From Chloroflexota bacterium (GTDB lineage: Bacteria > Chloroflexota > Anaerolineae > Anaerolineales > Villigracilaceae), in assembly GCA_024434165.1 (NCBI GenBank), contig QMIW01000021.1, positions 1-64,000 of the forward strand: DNA of 64,000 nt, written 5' to 3'. Made by a program: the position numbers and the translations under genes. Below the pieces are notes generated by a model that searched no databases, was not told where the DNA came from, and worked only from the letters and a program-made list of their open reading frames with translations. Of the stretch, positions 9,260-17,883 are shown piece after piece; the stretch's first letter is position 1; each line of letters starts with the position of its first letter.

Positions 9260-10843
9260 CTACGGAGCCGACGTTCCGTGCCGGCGATATACGAGTTTGC
9301 CCTTGATCACGGCTTCAAGATAGTAGTTTGCTTCGATGTATGCCAGAACTTCATCGAGGTTGCCGGGGGGATTTGCAGGATAGACCCCCATGGCTTTTTG
9401 CTCTTCGCGTTTGGCGGGGTCGAGCGATGGGATGGTCAGCCGTCCCATGTCAACGATGAGGACGGGGCGATTGCGTTGGATGTCTTCGAAGAAATCGTCG
9501 TTGAGGCGGTCGGAGATTTCCGAATCCACAAGGTTGGGATAGAACAGGGTCGAGTGGGGCGCGTCGCGGTGCGACATGAGATTTTCTCCAGGGTGGGTCG
9601 CCCAGAATAAAACCGTCTCGTTCGGGCGGGTGTGATTCTCCACGTAAATGGAGATGGGCGAGCGCAGTTCCCTTTCGGAGGAAGTGAAAAGACGGTCGAA
9701 GGCTTTGAAGTAGGCAGAGGCGCGCCCGGAAAGGGTGAAGAAGAGAATGGCGAAAAATAACGAGGCGACGGTAAGAAGTGATGAATAACGGACACCCAGT
9801 GACTTGTACTTTGTAACCTGCAGCACGGAATGGAGGAAGCAGCCGGCAAGCAATGCGATGTATGGCAGCCAGTTCATGAAGTAGTGACTGTAGCTGCGCC
9901 TGGCGGGGTCGCTGAGGAGAACGGCGGCGGGCGTTCCGACGAGGAGAACGATGTACAAGGGAAGATACGGGCTTTTGATCACCTCCCTGATCTTTGCAAG
10001 GATAAGAAGGTATCCGGCGAGCCCGACCCACGCTGCAAGGTTAAGGAATTCGAATCCGACCTTCAGCGGAGAAGCGGCGGAAAGTTCCGTTTCGCTGTAA
10101 GTCAGGTTATAGATGATTGACGCTTCGAGCATGGGTCGAAACAGGCCGTGATAGGCAAAATAAGCCGAGGTGACCGCGAGGGGAATGAGCATCCCAAACG
10201 TGACCCAGAAAATCGCCGTGAAGAACGACTGAAAGTCGCGCTTCCATAAAAAAAGGAAAGCGCCGAAGATGAGGATGGTCACCGCTTCGACAACGGCGTT
10301 GTTCGGGCGGAAGAGAAGGCTGATGGAGAAGAGCAGGCCCAGGGTCAGGTTGAAGAGGCGGTGTTTGGGGGTTTGAATCAGATTAAGGAGAAGAGTCAGC
10401 GCGAGGAAGTGAAAGACCAGCGGATATTCTTCCGTAAAATTGCCGCCTTGCAGGGTGAAATCCAAGCCCCAAAGCCAGGTGAAGATTCCGAAGATTGCGG
10501 GCGCGGTTCCCCAAAGTTTTTTCAACAAATGATACGAAGCGGCGACGGCGGAAAAAAGAAAGGCGAATTCGACGAGCCAGATTCCCCAGCGCAACCCACG
10601 CCCGAGGCGCAGGGCGAAGGCGTTTAGATAGAAGATACCCGGCGGTTTGCTCTCCCAAACGTCCTGGTAGGGCAGGTATCCTTTTGCGATCTGTTTGCCG
10701 ATGTAGGCATAGAATCCATAATCGCGCGTCGGGATCTCGACCCCAGGATTGGCTTGTGTGAGGACGGTCAGCGCGAGAATGGCAAAGAGAAGCAGCGATA
10801 AAAACAACTGCAAAGCGGGACGAACAGCGGCATCTCTTGTCAT
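9260..10843 (-). CDS. Polytopic membrane protein, GT-C/ArnT-like glycosyltransferase
   Basis: The 527-aa protein has an N-terminal transmembrane helix, a first periplasmic loop with the acidic motif PTRDYGFYAYIGKQI and QDVWESKPPG, about ten more membrane segments, and a soluble C-terminal domain of roughly 140 residues (ENHTRPNETVLFWATHP onward). This is the layout of GT-C transferases of the PMT/ArnT type, which use polyprenyl-phosphate sugars; the Asp/Glu in loop 1 would be catalytic. Donor and acceptor are unknown. The nearest genes are dnaE and the divergent MalT/BTAD regulator, with no glycan pathway nearby. Confidence 0.75.
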   Translation of the reverse strand: MTRDAAVRPALQLFLSLLLFAILALTVLTQANPGVEIPTRDYGFYAYIGKQIAKGYLPYQDVWESKPPGIFYLNAFALRLGRGLRWGIWLVEFAFLFSAVAASYHLLKKLWGTAPAIFGIFTWLWGLDFTLQGGNFTEEYPLVFHFLALTLLLNLIQTPKHRLFNLTLGLLFSISLLFRPNNAVVEAVTILIFGAFLFLWKRDFQSFFTAIFWVTFGMLIPLAVTSAYFAYHGLFRPMLEASIIYNLTYSETELSAASPLKVGFEFLNLAAWVGLAGYLLILAKIREVIKSPYLPLYIVLLVGTPAAVLLSDPARRSYSHYFMNWLPYIALLAGCFLHSVLQVTKYKSLGVRYSSLLTVASLFFAILFFTLSGRASAYFKAFDRLFTSSERELRSPISIYVENHTRPNETVLFWATHPGENLMSHRDAPHSTLFYPNLVDSEISDRLNDDFFEDIQRNRPVLIVDMGRLTIPSLDPAKREEQKAMGVYPANPPGNLDEVLAYIEANYYLEAVIKGKLVYRRHGTSAP

Positions 10844-10902
10844 TTTGCCTTTTTGGGGTGAGTGGAATTATACATTGAGCTTTTACATCCCTGCAACGAT
10901 TA

Positions 10903-10946
10903 AACGGACATTTACGGGATAAAATATAAGTTGTTTTTCGTCCGTT
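10903..10946 (+). promoter_or_regulatory. Candidate promoter/operator before the MalT-BTAD gene
   Basis: An inverted repeat AACGGAC (10903-10909) / GTCCGTT (10940-10946) flanks an AT-rich stretch with TAAAAT (10920-10925) and TATAAG (10925-10930), either of which could be a -10 box. The arms are placed as an operator around a promoter would be. The ATG of the regulator is 26 bp further on. Confidence 0.4.
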
Positions 10947-10972
10947 CCCTAGTTGGATAAGCACGGATATCC

Positions 10973-13900
10973 ATGTCCCCAATTCCCGTAAGCAAAACCA
11001 AGATCGTCCCGCCCCGCCGCCGCGAGGAACTGATCACCCGTCAGCGGCTGCTGGATATGCTGTTCGAGGCGCTGGATAAAAAACTGACGCTCGTCTCCGC
11101 CCCCGCCGGATACGGGAAGACCTCCCTGTTGATTGACCTGGCTGCTCAAAGCGACCTGCCCTGCTGCTGGCTGGCGCTGGATGAACTCGACCGCGAACCC
11201 CAGCGTTTTGCCGCGTATTTTATCGCCGCGCTGGCGGAGCGCTTCCCGACGTTCGGCAGCCGGTCGAACAGCGTGCTGGAGGGGATGAACTCGTTCGAGC
11301 AGGATATGGAACGTCTGCTGGTCACGCTCGTGAACGAACTGTACGAGCGCGTCAAAGAACATTTCATTTTTGTTTTGGACGATTTCCACCTGCTTGAGGG
11401 GGTCTCGTCCATCAGTTCCTTTGTGAATCGTTTCGTGCAGCTGATGGACGACAACTGTCACCTCGTCATTTCCTCGCGCATGCTGGCAACCCTGACCGAC
11501 CTGCCCCTGCTTGTGGCGCGTGAGCAGGTGAGCGGCTTGGGATTTTCCGACCTCGCCTTCCGTGCGGATGAGCTCCAGGCGCTGGTATTGCAGAACAGCG
11601 GAAAACACATCTCCGACGAAGAGGCGAACAGGCTCATCGAGGAATCCGAAGGGTGGATCACGGGCTTGCAGTTCTCCGGCGCGGGCATCCTGCGAAAGAA
11701 ACCGGCGTCTGTGTTTGAAGACGGCGCGGGGTTGTTCGATTACCTGGGTCAGCAGGTGCTCGACCGCCAGCCGCCCGAATTGAGGGAATTCATCCTGCGC
11801 ACCTCGCTGTTGGGCGAATTCGACGCGCAGCTTTGCGAATCTGTGCTTGCCCCGTTCTACCCGGAACCGCAAAACTGGCAGAACTGGATCAGGATGGTCA
11901 CGCGCAACAACCTTTTTGCGCTGCCCGTCGGCGAGGATGGAAGATGGCTGCGGTATCACCACCTGTTTCTGAATTTTATCCGTCAGCGCTTCGAGATCGA
12001 ACGCCCCGCTGAAGTAAAGCCGATCCTCTCCCGGCTGCAACTGGCGTACGAAAAAATGGGGGAATGGGGCAGGGCGCATCAGATCTGCCGGCAGCTGAAC
12101 GATACCCAGGCGCTTGCAGGGTTGATCGAGCGCGCAGGCACCTCCATGCTGCAAAGCGCGCACCTGACCATTGAATCCTGGCTGAATGAATTGCCGCCGT
12201 CCATGCTGAGGACGAAACCCGGATTGCTCTCCATCCGCGGGACCATTGCCTATACCAAAGGAGACCTGCAGGAAGGGCTGGATCTGCTGGCAAAGGCGGA
12301 GAAAATCTATCGGAAGGAAAAGGATGTTCCCGGTCTGATTCTGACGTTGATCCGGCGGGGGTCGGCGCTGCGTTTTGCCGGGGAGTATGAAGCGTCGCTG
12401 CGCGACGCGGAGGAGGTCATCGAACTTACGAAAGACAACGACGACGTGCAGGTGTTGTATGCCGACGCCCTGCGCATCAAGGGACTGGCTTTATACCGGC
12501 TGGGAAGGACCAACCAGGCTGTTCCGGTATTGGAGCGCGCGCTGGAGTTGTGTCGTTTGTACGACAAAGCCAACCTGCCGCTTCTTCTGATGGAAACGGG
12601 GATGGTGTATCGCGGGGTTGGCAATTTTGCAGACGCTCAGAAATCCTACGAGCAGGCATTGACTATCTGGCGGCAGGAGGGGAATCTATACTTCCAGGCG
12701 AGTTTGTTGAACAATCTCGGGGTTTTTTATCAATTCCTGGGCGAATACGAAAAGTCTGCGCTGGCGTACGAGGAGGGATTGCTTTGCGCCCAACGCATCC
12801 ATGATGCGCGCCTGAACGTCCTGATCTCCATCGGCTTTGGAGATTTGTATGCAGAGTTGGAAGACTTCGAAATGGCGCGTCACAACTACCAACATGCGGA
12901 AAGTGCCCTGCAGGGCATGGACAATCGCTTTCTCATCCATTCGCTTGCACTCGCGCGGGCGAATCTGGCGTTCCTGCAAAGGGATTCCGCCCTTGCAAAT
13001 GAGATCGTCGGCGAGGTAGGAGATTCGATCAATTCAAGCAATTCAAAATATGAAAAAAGCCTGCTCGACCTGCTGTGTGGGCGGCTGTATTTACTGGATG
13101 GGAATTGCAAAGAGGCGCTGGATAAGTTCACCGAATCCGAAAACCGGTTTTCCGAGGACGGCAGGGTCGCGGAGGCGTGCGCGGCGCGGATTTGGCGCGC
13201 AGCAGCCTGTTTTCAAGCAGGGGATTCCGGGGCGGCGTTGCAGATTTTGAGCGAACTCACCACAAGTCGTGGAAAGATCCTCCACCCGGCGCTGGTCGCC
13301 GCGCACCAAGCGCACGAATGGCTGGCGGGATTGCAGTCCGCTCCGGGAGTCGGGCGCGCGGTTCGCGATCTGCTGTCACAGGCTGAACGGTTCGGGGGCA
13401 GTAGTATCCCAACCATCCGTCGGCAGTTGAGGCGCCAGGTGCGGGTGATTTCCAGCCCCACACCCCGGCTGGTCATCCAGGCGTTTGGGCAGGCTGTGGT
13501 GAGCATGGATGGCAGACCGCTGACGCTCTCCGACTGGCAAACCCAATCGGTGCGGGAGTTATTTTTCTTTTTCCTCGCATCCACCAAGCCGCTCACCCGC
13601 GAGCAGGTTGGGGAGGCGCTTTGGAGGGAAATGTACGAGCCATCGAAATTGAAATTGCGGTTCAAGAACGAAGTCTACCGCCTGCGGCGTGCCGTTGGGC
13701 AGGATGTCATCCAGTTCAAGGACGTTTACTATTCGTTCAACCGCAATTTGGACTATGAATACGATGTGGAAGCGTTCGAGTCGTTTCTCTCCCGGGCGAA
13801 AGCCGCAAAGGAATCGGGCGAAAAGATGGATTTTTACCAGCGCGCAGTGGACCTGGTGCGCGGTCCCTACCTCAACGACCTGTACGCAGATTGGGCAACC

Positions 13901-14191
13901 CAGGACCGCGAACGCCTGCGGCTGGCTCATCTTGACGCGCTTTTGGCTCTCGCGGAATTGTATCTGAAACAAGCCCAGCCTCAAACCGCCATTGCCATTT
14001 GCCAGCGTATGTTGGAGATTGACCCCGGGAATGAAACCGCCTACCGAATATCCATGCAAGCCTCCCACCGGCAGGGAGACCGGGCTTCGATCACCCGTTT
14101 CTATCAGGCTTGCAGCGAAGCGCTGCGGCAGATGTTCAACCTGCCGCCCTCCAAAGAGACCGAGGAATTGTATCGGCAGCTGACAAAATAA
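10973..14191 (+). CDS. MalT-type ATPase with C-terminal BTAD (SARP-like) activator
   Basis: This 1072-aa regulator starts with a signal-transduction ATPase module (P-loop APAGYGKTS at 43-51, Walker B-like FIFVLDDFH near 131), followed by a winged-helix linker and a long TPR array (about residues 330-800). The last 250 residues are a winged-helix DNA-binding domain (from about 835, FGQAVVSMDG) and a bacterial transcriptional activator domain with TPRs. Such proteins bind DNA as inducer-dependent multimers; the inducer is unknown. It differs from LuxR/MalT in using BTAD-type DNA binding at the C-terminus. A strong terminator follows, then the small-peptide/DUF5317 set, which it may control. Confidence 0.92.
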   Translation: MSPIPVSKTKIVPPRRREELITRQRLLDMLFEALDKKLTLVSAPAGYGKTSLLIDLAAQSDLPCCWLALDELDREPQRFAAYFIAALAERFPTFGSRSNSVLEGMNSFEQDMERLLVTLVNELYERVKEHFIFVLDDFHLLEGVSSISSFVNRFVQLMDDNCHLVISSRMLATLTDLPLLVAREQVSGLGFSDLAFRADELQALVLQNSGKHISDEEANRLIEESEGWITGLQFSGAGILRKKPASVFEDGAGLFDYLGQQVLDRQPPELREFILRTSLLGEFDAQLCESVLAPFYPEPQNWQNWIRMVTRNNLFALPVGEDGRWLRYHHLFLNFIRQRFEIERPAEVKPILSRLQLAYEKMGEWGRAHQICRQLNDTQALAGLIERAGTSMLQSAHLTIESWLNELPPSMLRTKPGLLSIRGTIAYTKGDLQEGLDLLAKAEKIYRKEKDVPGLILTLIRRGSALRFAGEYEASLRDAEEVIELTKDNDDVQVLYADALRIKGLALYRLGRTNQAVPVLERALELCRLYDKANLPLLLMETGMVYRGVGNFADAQKSYEQALTIWRQEGNLYFQASLLNNLGVFYQFLGEYEKSALAYEEGLLCAQRIHDARLNVLISIGFGDLYAELEDFEMARHNYQHAESALQGMDNRFLIHSLALARANLAFLQRDSALANEIVGEVGDSINSSNSKYEKSLLDLLCGRLYLLDGNCKEALDKFTESENRFSEDGRVAEACAARIWRAAACFQAGDSGAALQILSELTTSRGKILHPALVAAHQAHEWLAGLQSAPGVGRAVRDLLSQAERFGGSSIPTIRRQLRRQVRVISSPTPRLVIQAFGQAVVSMDGRPLTLSDWQTQSVRELFFFFLASTKPLTREQVGEALWREMYEPSKLKLRFKNEVYRLRRAVGQDVIQFKDVYYSFNRNLDYEYDVEAFESFLSRAKAAKESGEKMDFYQRAVDLVRGPYLNDLYADWATQDRERLRLAHLDALLALAELYLKQAQPQTAIAICQRMLEIDPGNETAYRISMQASHRQGDRASITRFYQACSEALRQMFNLPPSKETEELYRQLTK

Positions 14192-14220
14192 TCTCCCGCA
14201 GACATCCCGTCCACAAAGTG

Positions 14221-14248
14221 AAAATCAGCCCAAAAAGGCTGATTTTTT
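14221..14248 (+). terminator. Rho-independent terminator
   Basis: Stem AAAATCAGCC (14221-14230) and GGCTGATTTT (14237-14246) with loop CAAAAA, followed by a long T-rich tract. It ends the MalT/BTAD transcript, so the small genes downstream need their own promoter. Confidence 0.9.
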
Positions 14249-14326
14249 GTTTTTTTGAAGCCTGTTTTGAAGCCTGGCGGCTGATATTCTGATTTTATCA
14301 AAACCAGATAGAAAGGAAAATTTGCC

Positions 14327-14470
14327 ATGAAAAACAAACTGAATCTCCTTGTCCTGTCCGCTTCAAAGATCAACCGCCAGCACATCCAGCTCTTTTTTGT
14401 ACTACTCTCCCTGACCATGCTGGTCCTCGGCGCAGGCGCGCCGGAAGATGGCGGTGGGACCAGCCGATAG
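14327..14470 (+). CDS. Small membrane/secreted peptide, 47 aa, Gly-rich C-terminus
   Basis: ATG with GAAAGGAAAA about 7 bases upstream. The peptide has a positively charged N-terminus, one hydrophobic helix (about residues 21-37) and a short hydrophilic tail GAGAPEDGGGTSR. It looks like a signal peptide or single membrane anchor with an external Gly-rich tail. The stop TAG shares its last base with the GTG start of the next gene (TAGTG), a classic translational-coupling arrangement. I do not recognise a named family. It could be a secreted signal, a membrane microprotein or a leader peptide. Confidence 0.6.
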   Translation: MKNKLNLLVLSASKINRQHIQLFFVLLSLTMLVLGAGAPEDGGGTSR

Positions 14471-15057
14471 TGATTCTCCTGGTTGCCGTTTTGGCTGGTC
14501 TCCTGGTTGGAATGGGCAGGGCGCGGTTGAATGGACAACTCTATCAGACGCCCGCGTTGCAGCACCTCTGGTTGGTTTTTGTCGCCTTCCTGCCCCAGTT
14601 CGTCATACTCTACATTCCAGCCGCCCGGCAACAAACGCCCGATTTGTGGGCAGCAGTCTTTCTGACGGCTTCACAACTGCTCCTGCTAACATTTGCCTGG
14701 CTCAACCGGGCACTGCCCGGAATGAAAATCCTGCTCATCGGCGCGGCGCTCAATTTTGCGGTCATGGCGGCGAACGGCGGGTTCATGCCCATCAGCCCGC
14801 AAACAGCCAGCCGTCTCATCCCGGAAGAGGCGGTTGCGGATATTCCCACCGGGGAGCGTTTCGGCACAAAGGACATCCTCCTCCCGCCGGAAGATACCCT
14901 CTTCGAGGGGCTTGCGGATCGTTTCCTGCCCCCAGCCTGGTTCCCGTATCAGGTGGCTTTCAGTCTTGGCGATGTTTTTCTGGCGATCGGTGTCTTCTGG
15001 TTATTAGCCAGTCAGCCGGCAAAATCAATACCATTAGCGAAAAGGATCACGACATGA
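14470..15057 (+). CDS. DUF5317 family membrane protein
   Basis: The 195-aa protein has about five to six membrane helices, with a conserved-looking ANGGFMPISP segment and an acidic RLIPEEAVADIPTGERFG region between helices. This matches DUF5317, a membrane family of unknown function. The GTG start overlaps the upstream stop, and the TGA stop overlaps the next ATG (ATGA), so translation of three genes is probably coupled. A longer frame starting at 14448 that runs through the next gene is not the real one here. Confidence 0.8.
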   Translation: MILLVAVLAGLLVGMGRARLNGQLYQTPALQHLWLVFVAFLPQFVILYIPAARQQTPDLWAAVFLTASQLLLLTFAWLNRALPGMKILLIGAALNFAVMAANGGFMPISPQTASRLIPEEAVADIPTGERFGTKDILLPPEDTLFEGLADRFLPPAWFPYQVAFSLGDVFLAIGVFWLLASQPAKSIPLAKRITT

Positions 15058-15335
15058 TCACCTCATTTACCTACCAGACGAATTTACAACAAATGAAAGT
15101 GACCCCGGTCACGGACCCGAACGGGTTGAGCCGGGTCTTTGCTGCGGCGGTCGTCAACCGCCAATTCTGCGATATGTTGTTGAAAAACCCCCTGGAGGCG
15201 CTCCAGAACGGCTATCTGGGCGAGACGTTCACGCTCACCAAGGAAGAAAAAGACCTGATCGCCTCCATCCGCGCCGAGTCCCTGCCGGACCTCGCCAGGC
15301 AGGTGTATCAATCGCTTTCGAGTCAGTATCAATAA
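15054..15335 (+). CDS. NHLP-clan (Os1348-like) small protein, 93 aa
   Basis: The middle and C-terminal part carries the pattern of nitrile-hydratase-leader-peptide clan proteins: a short helix with NRQFCDMLLKNPLEALQNGY, then FTLTKEEKDLIASIRAESLPDLA. In RiPP systems such sequences are leader regions for modified peptides, but here the protein ends within about 10 residues of the leader-like part and there is no Cys/Ser/Thr/Gly-rich core. It may therefore be a stand-alone regulator or partner protein. The ATG overlaps the DUF5317 stop, and the next gene begins 4 bases after its stop. Confidence 0.68.
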   Translation: MITSFTYQTNLQQMKVTPVTDPNGLSRVFAAAVVNRQFCDMLLKNPLEALQNGYLGETFTLTKEEKDLIASIRAESLPDLARQVYQSLSSQYQ

Positions 15336-15338
15336 GAG

Positions 15339-16376
15339 ATGCAGTTTTATTCTTCGGCTTCCCCGGATATGAATTCACAGAGTCCTGAAGGCTTGGGGGT
15401 ACAGAACGACATGAAACTTCAGATTTTCCTGCCTTCCGCTCCCAACCCCCCGATTTTCAACCTCGGGCTGGCAGACATGCTGGATGAGGTCGAAGATCTT
15501 CTTTTTACGGTGGACGTGCAAGGGAGGGTGCTTTCCTTCAAAGCAAGGAACGGCGTCAATTTGAGCCATTTCAAGCCATCCAGCCTGATGGTTCGGGATA
15601 TGGTGCCCGCCCGCACACGCCTGAAATATGAACACGCTTTCAGCCAGGTTACAGACGGCAGCCGGTTTGCCATGTTTGAGGTCATGCTCTCCCTGCCGGA
15701 AAAAGGCGCAGCCTGGTTCGAGTTCCGTTTTCTTCCAATCATGGATCAGAACCTGGCATTGTTCGTTTGGAATGTCAGCGGGTATAAAGCGCTCTCCAAA
15801 ACCGTTGCCAACGCCCCCATTTTCATCAACAAGATGATCGAGGGCTGGTCACGCGCGCTCTATCTGCGAGACTTTGAAACGGAAGATCATACCCGGCGCG
15901 TGGTTGCGACAACCATGCAGCTCGCCAGGCGGCTCGGCGTTCCCGAATATGAAATGGTACACATCCGCCGCGGCGGGGAACTGCACGATATCGGGAAGAT
16001 CGCCATTCCCGACCATATCCTGCTGAAAAATGGGGCGCTCTCGAAGGAAGAAAGAGAGATCATGCAGAAACATCCCATGATCGCCGCCGAGATCATGAAA
16101 GGAATTCCTCAAATCGAGCGTGCTATGGTCATTCCGCGCTCGCACCACGAGAAATGGGATGGAAGCGGATACCCGGAAGGGCTCAAAGGCGAAAGCATTC
16201 CCCTGTTCGCGCGAATCTTTGCTCTTGCAGATGTCTACGACGCCCTGACTTCCGACAGACCCTATCGCCGCGCATGGTCCAAGGCGGATGCGCTTGCTTA
16301 TATTCACACGGAATCGGGCAGGTATTTCGATCCGTCCATTACGCCCGTGTTTCTGGATATGCTCTCGGAAGGATGA
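15339..16376 (+). CDS. PAS-like sensor with HD-GYP phosphodiesterase domain
   Basis: The 345-aa protein has a PAS-like region (about residues 45-150) and an HD-GYP domain (about 165-340) with HD at 216-217, HHEKWDGSGYP at 269-279 and the GYP signature at 277-279, plus DVYDALTSDRPYR. HD-GYP proteins hydrolyse cyclic di-GMP; the metal ligands look intact, so activity is likely. The start is uncertain: ATGs at 15339, 15369 and 15411 are all possible. It follows the NHLP-like gene by 3 bases, placing second-messenger turnover in this operon. No transmembrane helix is seen. Confidence 0.9.
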   Translation: MQFYSSASPDMNSQSPEGLGVQNDMKLQIFLPSAPNPPIFNLGLADMLDEVEDLLFTVDVQGRVLSFKARNGVNLSHFKPSSLMVRDMVPARTRLKYEHAFSQVTDGSRFAMFEVMLSLPEKGAAWFEFRFLPIMDQNLALFVWNVSGYKALSKTVANAPIFINKMIEGWSRALYLRDFETEDHTRRVVATTMQLARRLGVPEYEMVHIRRGGELHDIGKIAIPDHILLKNGALSKEEREIMQKHPMIAAEIMKGIPQIERAMVIPRSHHEKWDGSGYPEGLKGESIPLFARIFALADVYDALTSDRPYRRAWSKADALAYIHTESGRYFDPSITPVFLDMLSEG

Positions 16377-16445
16377 TTTTGATTCGCTTTTCGGCGCATC
16401 GGGGATTCGGAGGGGAAGCCTGATGCGAAAGGGGTCTTATGGGGT

Positions 16446-16471
16446 ACGCGCCGGTCTTTACACCGGCGCGT
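16446..16471. terminator. Palindrome between convergent genes, probable terminator
   Basis: ACGCGCCGGT (16446-16455) pairs with ACCGGCGCGT (16462-16471) around a 6-base loop. It lies between the 3' ends of the HD-GYP gene and the minus-strand XRE gene. T-tracts are weak on both sides, so termination efficiency is uncertain. Confidence 0.55.
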
Positions 16472-16476
16472 AATCT

Positions 16477-17607
16477 TTAATTCCGCGTGCGCCCAAGCCT
16501 TCGTTGTTTTTCCGCTTCGTTTACCACCAGGAGGGTCATAGCTGCCAGGAGGAGAACAGCGCCCATAACCGGAGACGTGAGCGTGGAATGAAACTCAATA
16601 AAGAACCACGCCCATAAGGGTCCGAGCAGGGCAAACACGAAAAAGATACCGCCATCCTTGAAGCGAAGGCGGCCGTACGCAAGCCAGAGATTGTAGGGAA
16701 TGAGATGCGCGCCCGCATAACCGACTGCAATGGGAAGGGCGATTTTCATAAACTCGACCCATGCCGCCTGCGCGCCAATCAGGTTCTGCACAGACGTAAG
16801 CACAAAGATCACGAAATACCCAACATGGAAACCCACATACGCCCCCTGGTGGACGTAAAGATGAAGGACGGGGGAACGCGATAACCCTTTCTCCTTCCAA
16901 AATTCCTTTCCACCCGCGCCGGTCATCGCGCCGATGAGCAGCGGCAGGATAAGACTCCCAATCGTGTATAAGACCATAGATTGCACGACAGTCCCGTTCG
17001 TGGGCGGCCGCTGCAAAGACGGCGCAACCAGCCAATAGGCAATGACCCAAATCCAGACCCACAGGATCGCACGCAGCACATCGAAAACCGAGAGGCGGTC
17101 TGTAAATTTTCTTATCAACGCCACAGTCATCCGCGGCCAAACCGGCGAAGGTCCCTTGCGCGCCTTATCCATGATCTCCTCGAATTCCGAGGCGGAGATA
17201 AAGAAAATATCCCTGAGCAAGGACTGCAGATACGAATAAGACTCCTTTGAAGCGGATTCGGGCGCCGGGGGATCATCCGCTTCAAACGGACCCGGAAACA
17301 GTTCCTCCTTTTCGAGCTGGTTCAAGGCCCGATAGTTTCCCGCTTCCAGTAACCGGTCGGCATCCGCAGGCGATTGGACGCCCCCATGTTGTTTCAAAAT
17401 TTTCACCAGGCTGAGCAAAAGCAGGCGCTCATCGGCATTGATCCTGCTTTCGTTTCGTTCCCAATCGCTGACCGCCGCGCCGCTGTAATGAACGCCCATT
17501 TCATCGAACAAAAAATCCCCCAGTTTTTCCTGGGTCAGCCGTCTTCCGGTGGAGGAGTCTTTGCATTGCTCTCGAAAAGAACGGAGCAGGCTTCCGAAAT
17601 CGCTCAT
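16477..17607 (-). CDS. XRE-type HTH protein with C-terminal membrane domain
   Basis: The preferred start is the ATG at 17607 (376 aa), because the HTH domain begins there; an upstream extension in the same frame looks non-coding. Residues 1-75 form a cro/C1-type HTH (LTQEKLGDFLF ... SGAAVSDWERNESRI). A charged linker follows, then about five to six transmembrane helices in the C-terminal half. This is a membrane-tethered DNA-binding protein layout; ligand and targets are unknown. It lies between the HD-GYP operon and the ComQXPA-like locus. A motif CTAACGAAC about 130 bp upstream recurs before two genes of that locus. Confidence 0.8.
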   Translation of the reverse strand: MSDFGSLLRSFREQCKDSSTGRRLTQEKLGDFLFDEMGVHYSGAAVSDWERNESRINADERLLLLSLVKILKQHGGVQSPADADRLLEAGNYRALNQLEKEELFPGPFEADDPPAPESASKESYSYLQSLLRDIFFISASEFEEIMDKARKGPSPVWPRMTVALIRKFTDRLSVFDVLRAILWVWIWVIAYWLVAPSLQRPPTNGTVVQSMVLYTIGSLILPLLIGAMTGAGGKEFWKEKGLSRSPVLHLYVHQGAYVGFHVGYFVIFVLTSVQNLIGAQAAWVEFMKIALPIAVGYAGAHLIPYNLWLAYGRLRFKDGGIFFVFALLGPLWAWFFIEFHSTLTSPVMGAVLLLAAMTLLVVNEAEKQRRLGRTRN

Positions 17608-17761
17608 GGGCTGGACCTCAAATTCAAGCAACGCTTGAGCGTTCTCAAGCGATTCCCGATGGTATTCTCGTCTTTGCAGGGCTATAAAACAAGGGAGAAA
17701 TGAACAACCCTGCACTTTAACAGTTTATGGCTCTTCCCTAACGAACGGGAAAACGTCTCAC

Positions 17762-17843
17762 CACAAAGGACACCAAGCACACAAAGGGGAAAAGAGTGCC
17801 GTTTTTTCAGGATTTCTCCTTCGTGACCGTCGTGTCCTTTGTG
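17762..17843. repeat. Inverted repeat in intergenic region
   Basis: CACAAAGGACAC (17762-17773) and GTGTCCTTTGTG (17832-17843) form a perfect 12-bp inverted repeat about 58 bp apart, with further similar sequence inside. It resembles common intergenic repeat filler. No gene is seen between 17608 and 17883. Confidence 0.75.
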
Positions 17844-17883
17844 TTTAATAATGGCTTTCCTGTTAAAAACGGTAGAGCCCAGT

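Noticed and set aside
10949-12163. 404-aa minus-strand ORF opposite the MalT/BTAD gene
   Set aside because: Shadow of the P-loop and TPR coding sequence; no domain and no ribosome binding site.
14448-15335. Single 295-aa gene spanning the DUF5317 region
   Set aside because: Its first 200 residues are the DUF5317 gene in the wrong frame; only the last 93 codons are real, starting at 15054.
17608-17715. N-terminal extension of the XRE protein
   Set aside because: The HTH starts right after the internal ATG at 17607, and the upstream residues look non-coding.
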